64,000 nucleotides of DNA from Haematobia irritans. Its lineage: Eukaryota; Arthropoda; Insecta; Diptera; Muscidae. The notes beneath the pieces were generated by a model. That model searched no databases and had not been told where the DNA came from. It saw nothing but the letters and a program-made list of their open reading frames with translations. The translations under genes were made by a program, and so were the position numbers. The stretch lies in assembly GCF_050003625.1 (NCBI RefSeq), contig NC_134398.1, forward strand, positions 95,007,674 through 95,071,673. Direction: 5' to 3'. Below are positions 22,829-35,157 of the stretch, piece by piece (within the stretch, counting starts at the first letter, position 1; each line of letters opens with the position of its first letter).

Positions 22829-23117
22829 CACAGAAAAAAATTTCACGAAAATTTTTCCAATTAAAATTTTAATTGAGTTTTAAAAAATATTCAATTAAAA
22901 ATTTAATTGATTCAACAAATTTTTTAATTGAAACAAAAATCAATCACAAAAATTAATAGTATCAATTAATTTTTTAATTGGATCAATTAATTTTTTAATT
23001 GACCTTCAATTAATTTTTTAATTGATACTATCATTTCTGTGATTGAAGACATTTCAATTAAAAAATTAATTGGATCAATTAATTTCGTGATTGAACCAGA
23101 AAAAAATTTTTTGTGTG
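22829..23117. mobile_element. 289-bp TA-target TIR element in BEL-1 leader
   Basis: Flanked by TA (22,827-22,828 and 23,118-23,119). Ends are CACAGAAAAAAATTT and CACACAAAAAATTTT (reverse). The interior is built from 'caattaa / ttaattg' motifs in both orientations. The third BEL copy (58,870 region) shows the empty site. Confidence 0.85.
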
Positions 23118-24211
23118 TATTTACTTCAAAACATTATTTGCAATTACGTTGCCATTAACTTGAAGTAAGTAAAACAATAACAAAATACACGCAGACTCCA
23201 AAGGCTCTGTTGGTCGTATTACCATTGTAAACAAACATCAATCGTCACTGCAGTCAACATTTGAATTACATACCTACGTATGATCAGTGATACACACACG
23301 TATATACATACATATTTTTTTTTTGAGCTGTGTTTCTTTGGTTTATTTGTTAACCCTCACGGTGCCGCGAGTCGTAAATTTTTTTAGGAAAATTATAAAA
23401 ATTTTTGAAATTGAGTTTTTTGGGTTTTCGTGTTGTATGACCCATTAGCGTTACGCGCATTAGTAAAAATTATCGTTTTGGTCACTGTGCACCCTACAGG
23501 CGGTCCGGTACGATCGTATAATTTTTATTTTATCATATATATTACGTATATATTTTTAGTTCTATATTTTTATTATTTGCGATTTTTTAATTTTTTTTGG
23601 GAGATTATTTGGCGTGGAAGTGTAGAGGTGTATTTTACAGTCCGTGCACCCTACATTTGGTCTTACAGACATTTTTTATAATTTCTTATAATTTGTTGAA
23701 TTTTTTGATCATCTGGTTTTCGTGTGTGAAGTTTTGATACAGATTAGCGGCAGTATTCTTCGATACACTGAGCGTAATTTTCGTAAATTCATTCATACAC
23801 TGAGAGAAATAGTTCGAAGATTTTAGTAGAATTTTGAGATTTTTAGAATTTGACTTGAATAATTTGCCCATTTTTTTGTACACGGAGAAAAATATTTTGT
23901 GGTTCGGTACACTGTACGAAAATTAATTGTTTCTACACTGAGAGAAAAATAGTCCAATATTATGAACATTGTTTGGAATTTTTGATTTTAAGTTTGAAGT
24001 AGTTGTTTTACGAACAATTGTTTACACTTCAAGAAATTTTGTGGTAATTTCGGTGCAGTTTGATAATTTGATACACTGAAAGAAAAATTTTGTTAATTTT
24101 TGTTTTCGCATTTTTGGGCATTTTGTGCAAATTTATTGATTTTTCGATAAGTGCGTTTTCACATACTTTACGAGTTTTTGTAAATTTTTGCGACTTTAAA
24201 TTATTTTCGAT
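23118..24211 (+). other. BEL-1 leader (untranslated)
   Basis: No ORF is supported. It contains repeated 'acactgagagaaa' type motifs (about 23,800, 23,935, 24,073). It is matched almost base for base by 58,880-59,980 of the third copy. Confidence 0.6.
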
Positions 24212-27200
24212 ATGCCAGGTACTTCATTCGCTCGATTCATTAGAGCCGCTGATGCGGTTGTGAAGTTTGGGACACGGGTTAGCTCATTGAAGGAGGAGAA
24301 TTTAGATGTTTATTCTCTAAGGGCTCAGGACGAAGAGGCGAAATCACTCTGGGCGAAAGTGAAAGAGAGGTATGAGGAGTGTTTAGACGATCTTCAGGAA
24401 GAGTGGGATAAGGGAACGATAGAATCTGCTGACGGCAAGTATGAGGCAACTTATGATGCCTATATTCGTATTGTTTTCTCTATCGAAAGGAAGATAGACG
24501 GTCTAAAAGCCGTTCCTAGGGCGTCAACTCCTATACAGCAGGCCGAAGTGGCGGATATTTCTGCTCGTTCTTGTTAATATTTCGAGTAGTTCTCTTTTGT
24601 TAGGTGTTGACCATGGTGCGGTCCATAGATTGGCTTTACCACCATGCGATATTGAGGTTTTCGATGGGGACTTTCAGTCTTGGCCAACATTTAGGGATTT
24701 GTTTACTGCTGTTTATGTCAGAAATTCCCGTATGAGTGATATTGAGCGCTTGTGTCATTTGCTCAAAAAGACTAGTGGCGACGCCCGTGAAATTGTAAGA
24801 AGATTTCCTCTCACCGATAAGAGTTTCGAGTTAGCTTGGAGGACGTTAAAGGAAACTTATGACAATTTGAGGATTCTAGTCAGCAATCAGTTGAAGCTGC
24901 TTTTTGACCTTCCGCTCTTAGACACTGAGACAAGTTCTGGATTGAAGAACTTGCAGCGTGGTATAAACGCCTGTATTTCGGCGATGGCTGTGAATAACGT
25001 TCCTACGAACGATTGGGATCCGATTTTGATATTTTTGTGTGTACAACGTCTACCGAAGATTAGTGTTACTTTGTGGGAACAGGGTATAAGTGATAAGTCT
25101 GCGTTGTCGTCTTGGGTGGACATGGATCGTTTTCTTACGGAAAGGATTCAGACACTCACGTGTCTCCGCGATTTGAAGGGTATCGATGCTTCAAGGAGAA
25201 CTGATGGCAGGAAACTACGAACGCATTTTACGAATGCAGCTCCGAAATCTTCGCCATCTAGGTCGCGTAATTTGCAATACACTTCCCATTCTTCAAGAGA
25301 TTCCGTAGATAAGATATGTGTTCTTTGTCCACGACAAAGCCATCATCTTCGTGTTTGTCAGAGATTTAGGAATCTTTCTGTGAATGATCGATTGACTGCT
25401 GTGAAGCGGCACCGCTGTTGTTTCAATTGTCTATCGCGTAGACATGACGTTAACAACTGTGCTACATCTCGCAGTTGTGAGAAGTGTCAAGGAAGGCATC
25501 ATACTTTGCTTCATCGAGATTCTTACCATTCTACGAATGTGGCGACTACGTCTTCGACAGTTTCGGCCGCTCGTCCTACGGATTCTAGCGGTTTGAGTGA
25601 CCCGCAGCCTTCCACTTCGTCTGGAATTGTGTCTGGTACTTCGGCCAGGCAAGTGAACATCGTTCATCGGGGTATGACGTACCCGGCTCGGGCTCTTATT
25701 GACCCAGCATCAGAAGCCTCCTTTATTACCGAAAAGATGCAAAAGTTGCTTAGGATTTCGACAACGAGTGCGACGTCTGCAATATCGGGCGTGAATCAAA
25801 CGGTTTCTATAACTTCTCGCGGTGTTTGCCCTGTGAGTATAGGGTCACCAATAGATGAATCGGTCTTGGTTGAGGCGACTGCGTTGGTCCTGCCTAGGAT
25901 TTCTGGGAATCTACCGTCTTTCCAAGTGAGTCGGAATTATATGTCGCGTTTGCCTGGCTTACGTTTGGCTCCTAACCTGTTCGATAGCCGTCCGGTTGAT
26001 TTATTGTTGGGGGCAGACGTGTATCCCAGAATTATATTACAGGGGGTTCGGTCCGGTATTTTAGGTTCGTTGATTGCTCAACAGACAGTCTTCGGTTGGC
26101 TCATTACTGGTTCAATTCCCACTTCAAGTGTGACAGTTTTTTCAACGACTGTTGAATTTATGGAGGAAGATGGTCTTGACAAGACTCTTCTTCGCTTTTG
26201 GGAATTAGAGGACTTAAAGAATATTTGGACTTGCAACATATGAGACCAGTGTCGTCGACTTCTCCTGTAGATCAAACTGTGTGTTATTTGCCACACCACC
26301 CGGTAATCAATCCGGACAAATTGACGTCCAAACTTCGAGTTGTCTTTAATGCTTCGCATAAGACATCAAATGGTAAAAGTCTGAACGACATTCTTTATGT
26401 GGGGCCCACATTACAATTGGAATTGGTTTATTTGGTTTTGAGGTGGAGATTTTTCAAATATGTTTTTAATTGCGACATCACACAGATGTATCGCCAAATT
26501 AGGGTAAATTCGGCCCACACTTCTCTGCAGCGAATTGTCTTTAGGGACTCCCCTCAAAAAGATGCACAGGACTATGAGCTGCAGACCGTGATATTTGGAG
26601 TGAATTGTGCTCCCTATTTAGCCATACGGACGTTATTGCAATTGGCCGATGACTCCGAAGATTACTATCCCCACGCGGCACATATTCTACGAAGGTGCAT
26701 ATACATGGATGATGTTTTGACAGGGTACCATGACGTGGATACTGCTGTTGAATCTAGGGACCAATTGATTAGGGTATTATCATCGGCAAAGTTCGAACTG
26801 AGGAAGTGGACTTCTAATGAGCTAGCCATTTTGGAATCGCTTCCAGCTGACCATTTGGTTGACGCCAAATTACTGGAATTTGTTGAGGCTAGTAGTTCGA
26901 AACCGTTGGGCATTAGGTGGAATGCGCAGTTAGACTTGTTTTATTTTGATATGAAACCGATTGGGCGGAAATCTCGGTTTACGAAGAGAGAGGTTTTATC
27001 GGCTATAGCTAGGCTATTTAACCCTGTTGGCTGGCTGGGGCCAGTTATTATAGTGGTGAAGATAGTTATGCAACAAGTCTGGTTGGATAAGATAGGATGG
27101 GACGAGTCACTTCCATTACAAACTGAGCGACAATGGCGAAAGTTTGTCGAGACCTAACAGGATGTGAATCACGTTCGTATTCCTCGATGGGTCAATTACT

Positions 27201-29253
27201 CCACAGACTGTCAAGTAGAATTACATGTTTTTTCCGACGCCTCGGAAAAAGCATATGCGGGGGTAATATATGTTCGTGTGGTTACGCCGCAGGGACATAT
27301 CTTCACCCATTTGCTATCTTGTAAGACTAAGATAGCCTCCATCAAATCTATATCGTTGCCACGTTTGGAACTTTGTGGGGCAGTTTTGGCCTCAGGACTT
27401 TACAAGTCTATAGCCAGGGAGCTAGATATTAAGTTTCGCCGTGTTTATTGTTGGACGGATTCTACGATCGTCCGCTCTTGGCTTCGAAAGACGCCATCTA
27501 CGTGGTCTACTTTCGTTGCGAATCGCGTATGTAGGATTCAGGAGAATATTGGGGGGCAGAATTGGTACCATGTTCGCTCTGAGGACAATCCGGCCGACTT
27601 GGGAAGTCGCGGAGTGTCGCCTGCAGAGTTGGCTGTTTCGACGCTTTGGTGGCATGGACCAGATTGGCTCTGCTCAGATAGTTCTCGGTGGGATATTGGT
27701 GATTTGACCCCTCTTGAGACTGACGTTGAGGTACGGGCGGTCAAGACTCACGCATCGTTTTTTACGAACGATGAGGATATTTTAGAGAGGTTTTCTTCTT
27801 TAGATAGGGCTCTACGAGTCATCGCATATATATTTAGGTTTTATCACAGGACCCATTATTCACATGCTAGTCGAAATGTGTATCACGACACGACGTTGAC
27901 GGCAACCGAACTAAAGACAGTGAGATTACGTCTAGCTGTACTTTCTCAAAGGGCTCATTATCCAGATGAGTACGGTTGTTTGATGGGAAAGAAACCGTTA
28001 GGTTCCAGGAGTTCGTTGTTGTCATTGAATCCATTCCTGGATGAGGAGGGGGTTATGAGGTTGAATGGTCGTTTGAGTAGGTGTCCTACCCTGTCGTATA
28101 GTGAGCGACATCCAATTATAGTGCCGTATAATAGTAGATTCGCTAGGTTACTAGTGAAATATGTTCACGACATATCTATTCACGGAGGGAACCAGTTGGT
28201 TCTACGTCTTATTCGGATTGAGTATTGGATTCCTCGTTTAACATCTTTGATTAGATCGACTATTAACCGGTGTAAACGGTGTCTGTTGGATAGGAAGAAG
28301 TCTTGTACGCAGATCATGGCGGCTCTCCCACCGGAGAGAACTGTACTTACCAGACCGTTTACTACGACTGGCGTTGATTTTGCGGGGCCTTTCGAAATTA
28401 AGTTATTTATAGGGCGCGCATGTAAGATAACAAAGGGTTATGTTTGCGTTTTTGTATGCTTTTCGACGAAGGCCATACACTTGGAAGCCACATCAGACTT
28501 GTCTACGACAACGTTTCTGGCCGCCTTTCACAGATTTATATCTCGACGTGGTTGTCCCAAGACCATTTTTTCGGATAATGGTACAAATTTTGTAGGCGCT
28601 TCACGCGAAATGGATAAGGTTTTGGGATGTGTTTTTAAGGAAGGACGTGATAAGGTGTGTTCCGCATACCAGTTTCAGCAGCTTTCCTGGCAGTTTATCC
28701 CTGCCGGGGCGCCACATATGGGTGGTCTCTGGGAAGCTGCTGTCAAAAGCTTCAAGACGCATTTTAGGAAGCATGCATCAGGATTCAAATTTACATTTGA
28801 AGAGTTTTCGACTGTTCTTTCGAGAATTGAGGCTTGTTTAAATTCTAGGCCGTTGTGCCCAATGAGTGAAAGTTCTCAAGAATTGGTAGCACTTACGCCT
28901 GGCCATTTTTTGGTAGGATCTCCGATCTTGGCGCCTCCTGAACAGTTAGAGGAGGAATCCCCACTTCATTTGGTGCATCGATTTAGGAAAATGAAGGCGC
29001 TGTCGCAACAGTTCTGCTTACGGTGGAAAGAGGAATATTTGAAAGGTATAAATGGAAATTTCCGCAGCGTGATATCGAAGTAGGGGACTTGGTAGTAATT
29101 CGTGATGAGCAATTGCCTCCTACATCGTGGAAATTAGGTCGTGTGGATGACGTCCACACAGGATCTGACGGTCGCGTTAGAGTTGCAGACGTGAGAACGG
29201 CAAACGGTGTTGTAAGACGACCGGTGGTAAAATTGGTCATATTGACCGAATAG
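24212..29253 (+). pseudogene. BEL-1 gag-pol
   Basis: Order seen: gag with DUF1759-like region (24,212-25,200); three zinc knuckles (CVLC...C, CFNC...C, CEKC...LLH; 25,315-25,510); DUF1758-type protease (ALIDPASEAS..., VDLLLGADVYPRI, QQTVFGWL; 25,680-26,110); RT (YMDD at about 26,702); RNase H ([11 protein letters not shown]...[10 protein letters not shown]...DSTIVRSW; 27,220-27,620); integrase ([36 protein letters not shown]; 28,160-28,850); and DUF5641-like tail (29,023-29,253). Lesions: frameshifts near 24,580, 26,225 and 29,060, a stop near 27,157, and about 80 codons missing between protease and RT compared with BEL-2. The protease D-S/T-G site reads D-P-A. Confidence 0.9.
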
Positions 29254-29300
29254 TTTTCGATTGTTCATATAGTAAGCGTCATCTTTCTTTTCGAAGTACC

Positions 29301-30449
29301 ATGGAAACTATGAGGGAAATTGTTAAGACTCTCCCTGACTACGAAGATGACGTCCCGATGTCCGATGAGGAAAGAGAGATTTTAGAAAATAATGTTGCAC
29401 CGGTTCTTCGCGAGCCGTTACCAGCCATCGAGCAGGTCCCTGACGTCGGGATGACCCCAGTCGTCGCCTCTTCACAAGGGGTAGTACCGACGCAGAAAGT
29501 TGTCCCTCCGTCGGGGGCGGATACGGCTCCCGCTGACGTATCCGCAACCAACGTAGCCAAACCATCGTCATCCCCTACGTGGACTGCCCAAAAGAATTCA
29601 GGTGCGAATAAAAGAGTGCACTCGAATGTATGTGTGTTATGTAGGCGAAGTCACAGTCTCAGGTCGTGTCGCAAATTTTTGAACATGCGTTTAGAGCAGC
29701 GATTGCGCACAGTAGTGTTGCATCGGGTGTGTTCAAACTGTCTGGGCAGGTCTCACGTGCGATCGACCTGCAATAGTCGCGAAAGGTGCCGCGAATGTGG
29801 AGAGAGCCACCATACGCTGCTACATTCATTTGACCAGCAACGACGTCCTTCCGCTCAAACCTTGTCGAAGAGAAAGTCAAAGTCAAGTTCCGTTAACTCG
29901 TCCGCTTACTGTATCACGAATACCGCTCCCACATCTGGTCCGATGTTGGTTCTACAACCAACCGTCACGCTTGGTCCCACTATGGTCCTCTTGCTTGTCT
30001 TGTCCGATCGTCGAATTCCTGTCCGAGCTGTCCTCGTCCCGTGTGCGGGGTACAGTATGATTTGTAGCAGTCTAGCCCTCAGCCTACGGCTTGTCTCAGC
30101 GATGACGACGCAGGACGCATTTTGTCCGCTTATTGCTGACTCCCGACACAATGCTGGAAGTAAATTGGTGTTTTTCTGCCCGGGTAACAGACCTGACCCG
30201 TGTTGTCACCCCATCGTCGTTGGCTCCCGATTCGATACGGGAACATTTCGAGTGTCTCCAGCTGGCCGACCCAATGTTTTACCGTCCTTCCGGGGTGGGG
30301 TTGGTTTTACGGCCCGATGTCTACGCACGGGTTATAAAGACACAGATGTTTTCGAGTCCTGGGTTCCCATTGGCGCAGCTAACGATGTTTGGCTGGGTAG
30401 TGTCAGGTCAATGTCAACCATAAGTGTCGTAGGTCATCCTGGCCAATAA
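29301..30449 (+). pseudogene. BEL-1 3' ORF: zinc knuckles plus protease-like domain
   Basis: It starts 48 bp after gag-pol. The first ~110 residues are acidic/proline-rich. Then come three knuckles (CVLCRRSHSLRSC, CSNCLGRSHVRSTC, CRECGESHHTLLH) laid out exactly as in the element's own gag-pol, followed by a DUF1758-like part. The frame shifts near 30,130, and the other frame continues as LVLRPDVYARVI...AQLTMFGWVVSG, ending at 30,423, just past the FGW motif. The position expected for the catalytic Asp reads VPCAGYS, so it is probably not an active protease. The product might be an accessory nucleic-acid-binding protein, but function is unknown. Confidence 0.75.
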
Positions 30450-30683
30450 CCCAGACACTGCAGACCCTCCGGGTCAACGGCTCTACGAGCATTTAGTTAA
30501 GTTTGAAGATGTTTGAAAAAATGAATACATGAACTCATAATAAAAAAAAAATTGCTCAATTTGAAAATGAAACTGACATCGCATTTTATATTTATTTTGA
30601 TATTAATATATTGTATATATGTAATATTCTATGAATTAAGAATTTCAATTACAACATGGCTGGATGTTGCAAGGCGGGCGGAA

Positions 30684-31037
30684 TGTTTAAGTTCAAATTC
30701 GTATGGTCAAAACTTATTCGTTAGATGGGGACTTAGAATATTGTAAAATGACAATTTCCCCCTCGTTACAAAATGTACCCTAAGCTCAGGATGCAGCTCT
30801 GTGCTTTCAGCACAATTCGTTACATTTTTTCTAACGAGTCGCGCCATTACCGTCTTGCGGCGTCTAAGTTTTTGTTGTTATTCGTTACTGGATTACGACC
30901 GTCCAACGATTGTTTTGTAAAAGGTAAATTAATCTCCCAAAAAATTCAATAAAATTACGTTTTATTGAAACATTATTGAAAAGAAAAACTAAATCCTTGT
31001 GTTTTTATTTATTTTATTTCTCGGTGCTACGCATTCA
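30684..31037 (+). repeat. BEL-1 3' LTR
   Basis: 354 bp, TG...CA, uninterrupted. It contains AATAAA-like 'ttcaataaaattacg'. It is preceded by the purine-rich tract aaggcgggcggaa and followed by the CTCAC duplication. Confidence 0.92.
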
Positions 31038-31042
31038 CTCAC

Positions 31043-31309
31043 CCTTTTTGTGCCCAACTGTTCCTTTTCGTTTTGAATTGTTTGCTCATCCAATTCATCT
31101 TTATTCTTTAATTTCTTTATCTTTATCTGTAAATTTAGAAATACTTCCATAAACATATAACATATAAATGTTAAAAAAAATAAATTGACCAAAAAATAAT
31201 AAAATCGTCATTTTGGTTAAATTTTTTTCCATATATAATACTTCATGTTTTTTTTATTTTTACTCACATTTTTGTTTTTCTTTTCACTTTCACATCTTTA
31301 AGCATTAGC
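31043..31309. other. BEL-1 right flank, no gene seen
   Basis: AT-rich continuation of the locus left at 16,243. No supported ORF. Confidence 0.5.
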
Positions 31310-32630
31310 CCACCAAGAAAAAAGTGCCTTCGGAAAAAATGTTCATCAATTTAGTTTAGCCAATTTATTTCCATTAAGTTAAATTTTTATTTAAAATGAT
31401 AAAATTTACTTGCTTCAGTAAAAACGTCCTAAACTTAAAGCAGTTTGGAATAGTTCATTAACTAGAATAAGGCATGGAATTTTACTAATACTGTTTTCTT
31501 CGCTGGGTATAAGAATTTACTACTGAACAAGAAAATTTTATTCACTGACAACAAAGAATTCGTAAAAATAAACAAAATATGAACTAAAACCAAGTTTTCT
31601 CAAATTTAGTAAAATTTCTTACAAAATGATAATTCTGACTTCCTTTATTATAGAAAACTTATCATACATACGAATAACACTTGGCATAGAAAAATATTTT
31701 AGTTCGTTCGTACTAAGAAGTATTCAATCCTTTCAAAACTTAAGGAAACATACTTGTTAGAATATAGGAAATTTTCCTATATCTCTTTGGCCTACCTGTC
31801 ATCGATATGTTTGCGCGTGGGTTGTTTTTTAGTTGGAATCGCGTTGTTATGTTATACGGAGGGATTGTTAAGAAATAATATAGTAAAATAATATAATAAA
31901 TAACAAATAAAATATATAAAATATTTGTTATTTTAAATTAGTGAGAAAAATATTCGTTTTTTGAAAATTGGTTTATAAAAAAAGAAAACACCAGCAGTAT
32001 AACAACCCCTTCATTCGACTTCATTTTGGAATCTTCAATTATCAGGTAATATTCAGTGACGCTAACCTTTTGTGAAAAAATTGGATTAGGATTTTTTGTT
32101 TATATTTGTTGGTATTGAAATTGTAAAAGGTGGACAAAATTGGTAGGCAGCAACTTTTTCAAAGTGAAAGGTACTAGAAGAAGAAAAAATGTGTTTTAAT
32201 ATTTCTAGGGCAGTCGATGCTGTTGATTCTAAATAAATATATTTAGTATATTAATAAAACATGTATTTTATTGAAGAAAAAATTGATTACATAAATACAA
32301 AAAATTGTATTTAAAAACGAAGGTAAGCAGTTCTAAATTTGAAGTAAAAGGTTTACCACAAATATGTAAGATTTGTCCAAATGAATGAAAAAAGTTCAAT
32401 AAAATCATTCCATATATGAATTCAATTCATTTAAATTTTTTCATTCTTTAGTATAGTCGTACATAAATATAGGAAAATGTTAACTAATATATGGAATATA
32501 TTCTAATTAATTTCTAAGAAAATCACATCGTTCAAACAAATAAAAATGTCTTTGGCGCTATACGAAGTTCAAGTTTCTTCACAATGAGTTCATTTTAACT
32601 TAAAGAAGGGGTCACTTTTTTCTGGGTGCC
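31310..32630. mobile_element. Probable TIR element
   Basis: Ends are CCACCAAGAAAAAAGTG at 31,310 and, in reverse, CACCCAGAAAAAAGTG at about 32,627. The interior holds repeated 'acttaaag' and 'ttcattaact' motifs near both ends. Target duplication is not clear, so boundaries are approximate. No coding sequence. Confidence 0.5.
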
Positions 32631-32710
32631 CTTTATTTTCGCCACGCGCGACCACCTTTACAGTTTGGACTAAACTCAACAACTGAGAGGAACCATTTGA
32701 AATATTCTTA

Positions 32711-33656
32711 CCCAGAAAAAAAAGACAATATTTCTACCACACAACTACGTATGGATGTGTTATTGCATTAGTATTTGAATACATGTCAACGGAGTAGATG
32801 AAACTTTTCGTCTATTTGATTACTATTTTCGTTAATTTGATGACTTTTATTGTTCTCATATGTCTTGGAAGCCAATTTAAAAACAAACGTGTGAACAAAT
32901 GTTTGCTCAAATACTCGTTTGAGTTAAGTTAAATGTGGAGAGAGCATGAAATACCCAACAAAAATAACTTAGCTCTCATTAATAAAAGCTGTGTACAGTT
33001 ATTTTAAAAACAAAACGTAGCAAGCGCATTTGGTTGTGTGTGTGTTTTTTTAGGTAGAGAAATAAACACACATCTACAGAACGTATGAATTTTATCATCA
33101 CATTGAACACTGTTTCGTCACATTGACTATTGATTCGACTTTTAGGTGTTTCACTTTAGTACTAATGGAAAAATGTAAATTACAAACATCTATATACTAT
33201 ATACACCGTATATCGTTTTATGTTTTAGTTAGCATTGAGATTTTTTGATACACATTTCAGAGAAAAATGTGTTTCATCAATTTGAAGATTATTTCATCGC
33301 TTTGACGAAAACCAGCATCCTTGATACATCATGAAAATAAAACACTTAAAACTTTTGTCCAACTTCTATTAATATGTGTAATTCATATATTGGGACTTCA
33401 TATAAACGAAATTAATTTAAATCAAATGTTAATTTTGGTTAACTTTCGCTGAATCGGGAAGAAAATAATTTCGTCTCATAGACAAAACTAGATCATCAAT
33501 GTGACGAACTATGAAAAGAACAAAAATTGACTTTGATGATTGGTTTCGTCACGTGGACTACCGAAATACTCCCATGGACGAAACTTTTCATCGCATAGAC
33601 GAAAACGCATTGATGAAACTCAATCGTCAAGGTGACGAACGCTTTTTCTTTCGGTG
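32711..33656. mobile_element. TA-target TIR element, 'TTCGTC/GACGAA' family
   Basis: Flanked by TA (32,709-32,710 and 33,657-33,658). Ends are CCCAGAAAAAAAAGAC and CACCGAAAGAAAAAGC (reverse). Interior motifs such as 'ttcgtcacattga' and 'ggtgacgaac' recur in both orientations. Non-coding. Confidence 0.7.
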
Positions 33657-33658
33657 TA

Positions 33659-33930
33659 GCAATGAATGGAATCACAAGAATTAATTGCTATGTTCCAAAA
33701 AATAAAATGCAGCATTGTAAATTTAGATTTTTTTAAATCCAAAGTTATTTGTCATTTTGCGATGTTGTCAATACATTTCGATGAAATAAATTCGAAAAAG
33801 TTCCAAAATAGCTGTTTTTTCCTCCAAAATACATTGTCAACACTATAATTTTTCAACTCGAAACAATGATTGAGGGGAACTTTTTTCGCACCAATAAACG
33901 GAAACGAACTTAGTACTAAGAATAAGCCTC
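33659..33930 (+). repeat. Fragment of the fold-back element arm
   Basis: Near-identical to 17,270-17,620 (gcaatgaatggaatcacaag ... ttttttcgcaccaa). Ends near 'gaacttagtactaag'. Confidence 0.75.
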
Positions 33931-33938
33931 TAGATATA

Positions 33939-34470
33939 CACTCATAGAAAAAAGTCTGCTAAAAACAGCAGTCGATGTCTGCTGAAAAAAAATTTATAAC
34001 CTAAAAATTTTATAAATTGTTGTTCATTAACCCTTGAAGTACAAAAATTTCAGGGGTTAATGAACAACAATTTATAAAATTTTTAGGTTATAAATTTTTC
34101 CCCAAAGCATATTTAAGAATCAAGACTAGTTTTTGGTATATTTTTGCACTGTAATATACTTACAAGCTCCTAAATACGATCAGCAAACATTTTGTTTGCT
34201 GTTATGCCTTAATTCGATAAATATTCAGATTTTTGGTCAAATACTATAGATATGCATAAAATATTGTGTTAATTATGTTAGAATAGCTCCTAAGTTGACA
34301 TTTTTATTTGTTTTAGCCAAAATAAAATATGTTTTAGTGTAATAGAGCTTAAAAAATAGTAGGAAATGTTTGCTATTTCAGCAAACAATGACTGCTGGCC
34401 CTTTTTCAGCAGACTTTCTGCTGTTTTAGCAGACTTTTCTGCTGTCCCTACTAACAAATTTCTTTGTGTG
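33939..34470. mobile_element. TA-target TIR element, 'AGCAGACTTT' family
   Basis: Flanked by TA (33,937-33,938 and 34,471-34,472). Ends are CACTCATAGAAAAAAGTC and CACACAAAGAAATTTG (reverse). Subterminal 'gcagactttctgctg' motifs repeat several times at both ends. It contains a perfect 46-bp inverted repeat. Non-coding. Confidence 0.8.
33988..34099. repeat. Perfect 46-bp inverted repeat (hairpin)
   Basis: Arms 33,988-34,033 and 34,054-34,099 are exact reverse complements, with a 20-bp loop. It would extrude or fold as a long perfect stem in RNA. The perfection suggests recent origin or gene conversion. Confidence 0.95.
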
Positions 34471-34472
34471 TA

Positions 34473-35157
34473 GATACAGATCGACTTAGAACCTCCATTT
34501 ACTAGTTCTAGAATTTTATGTGCTTAATACAATAAAAAAGCTCGCTTGCCATAAAAAGTATTTGTATTTGTTGGTGTATGAAGCCTGCTAATTTTATGGA
34601 AACTTTTATAAAATTCTGTTTTTACTAAATCGGTACGATACTTACCATAACCCAAATTCTAGTCTACACTTGTTAATGCGAGAAATTTTATTAAATTTAT
34701 TGGGGACTGTTAATAAGTAACTTTAATGACGCTGTTACCCATTTTACAAATTTTGTAAAATGGGGAAATGGGGTCATACCATTTGCAATGTTGACATTAC
34801 TATTTATTTGTTGCACAACTACCTTACGTGCGTTCCATCATTGAACTAAAATTCTTTTAGTACACTCATCTTTTGGTTATACTAACCATTTGTTGATTCC
34901 CATGCTGTAGGCGTCACTATGCTGGTGGTTAGGTCATCAATTTTATGAAACATAAAACTAAATTGATCGACATTGGTTATTGTAACCAATTGAATGGTTA
35001 TGGGAATTCCTATTTGATTTTGTGAACTTTTTTACAGTTGTGTTACATATATAATGGGGAAAATAAAAACATTGTTCTTGTAACAAAAAATAAGTTACTG
35101 TCATTATCTCCTTATTGTAATGATCGAATTGCAACCAAACATTTCTCTGGGTGCACC
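34473..35157. other. No gene; probable degraded TIR element
   Basis: No ORF is supported. 'ttggttatactaacca' and 'ttggttattgtaacca' type palindromes recur between 34,870 and 35,000, flanked by 'tacactcatcttttgg' (34,861) and 'aaacatttctctgggtgca' (35,137). This resembles the other TA-type elements, but I cannot fix its ends. Confidence 0.4.

Larger units (their letters stand above)
16249..31037 (+). mobile_element. BEL-1: BEL/Pao LTR retrotransposon with nested insertions
   Basis: The 5' LTR starts TGTTTAAG at 16,249 and the 3' LTR (30,684-31,037, 354 bp) ends GCATTCA. CTCAC flanks both ends (16,244-16,248 and 31,038-31,042), the 4-6 bp duplication expected for BEL/Pao. The 5' LTR is cut into three pieces by two TIR elements and ends at 22,377. 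The internal region has a tRNA-Tyr-like primer site, a ~1.8-kb leader, gag-pol, a second 3' ORF and a polypurine tract (aaggcgggcggaa, 30,671-30,683). Without insertions it would be about 9 kb. Coding lesions make it inactive. Confidence 0.9.

Noticed and set aside
24597..26243. Independent host zinc-knuckle gene
   Set aside because: It continues BEL-1 gag-pol after a frameshift and aligns with BEL-2.
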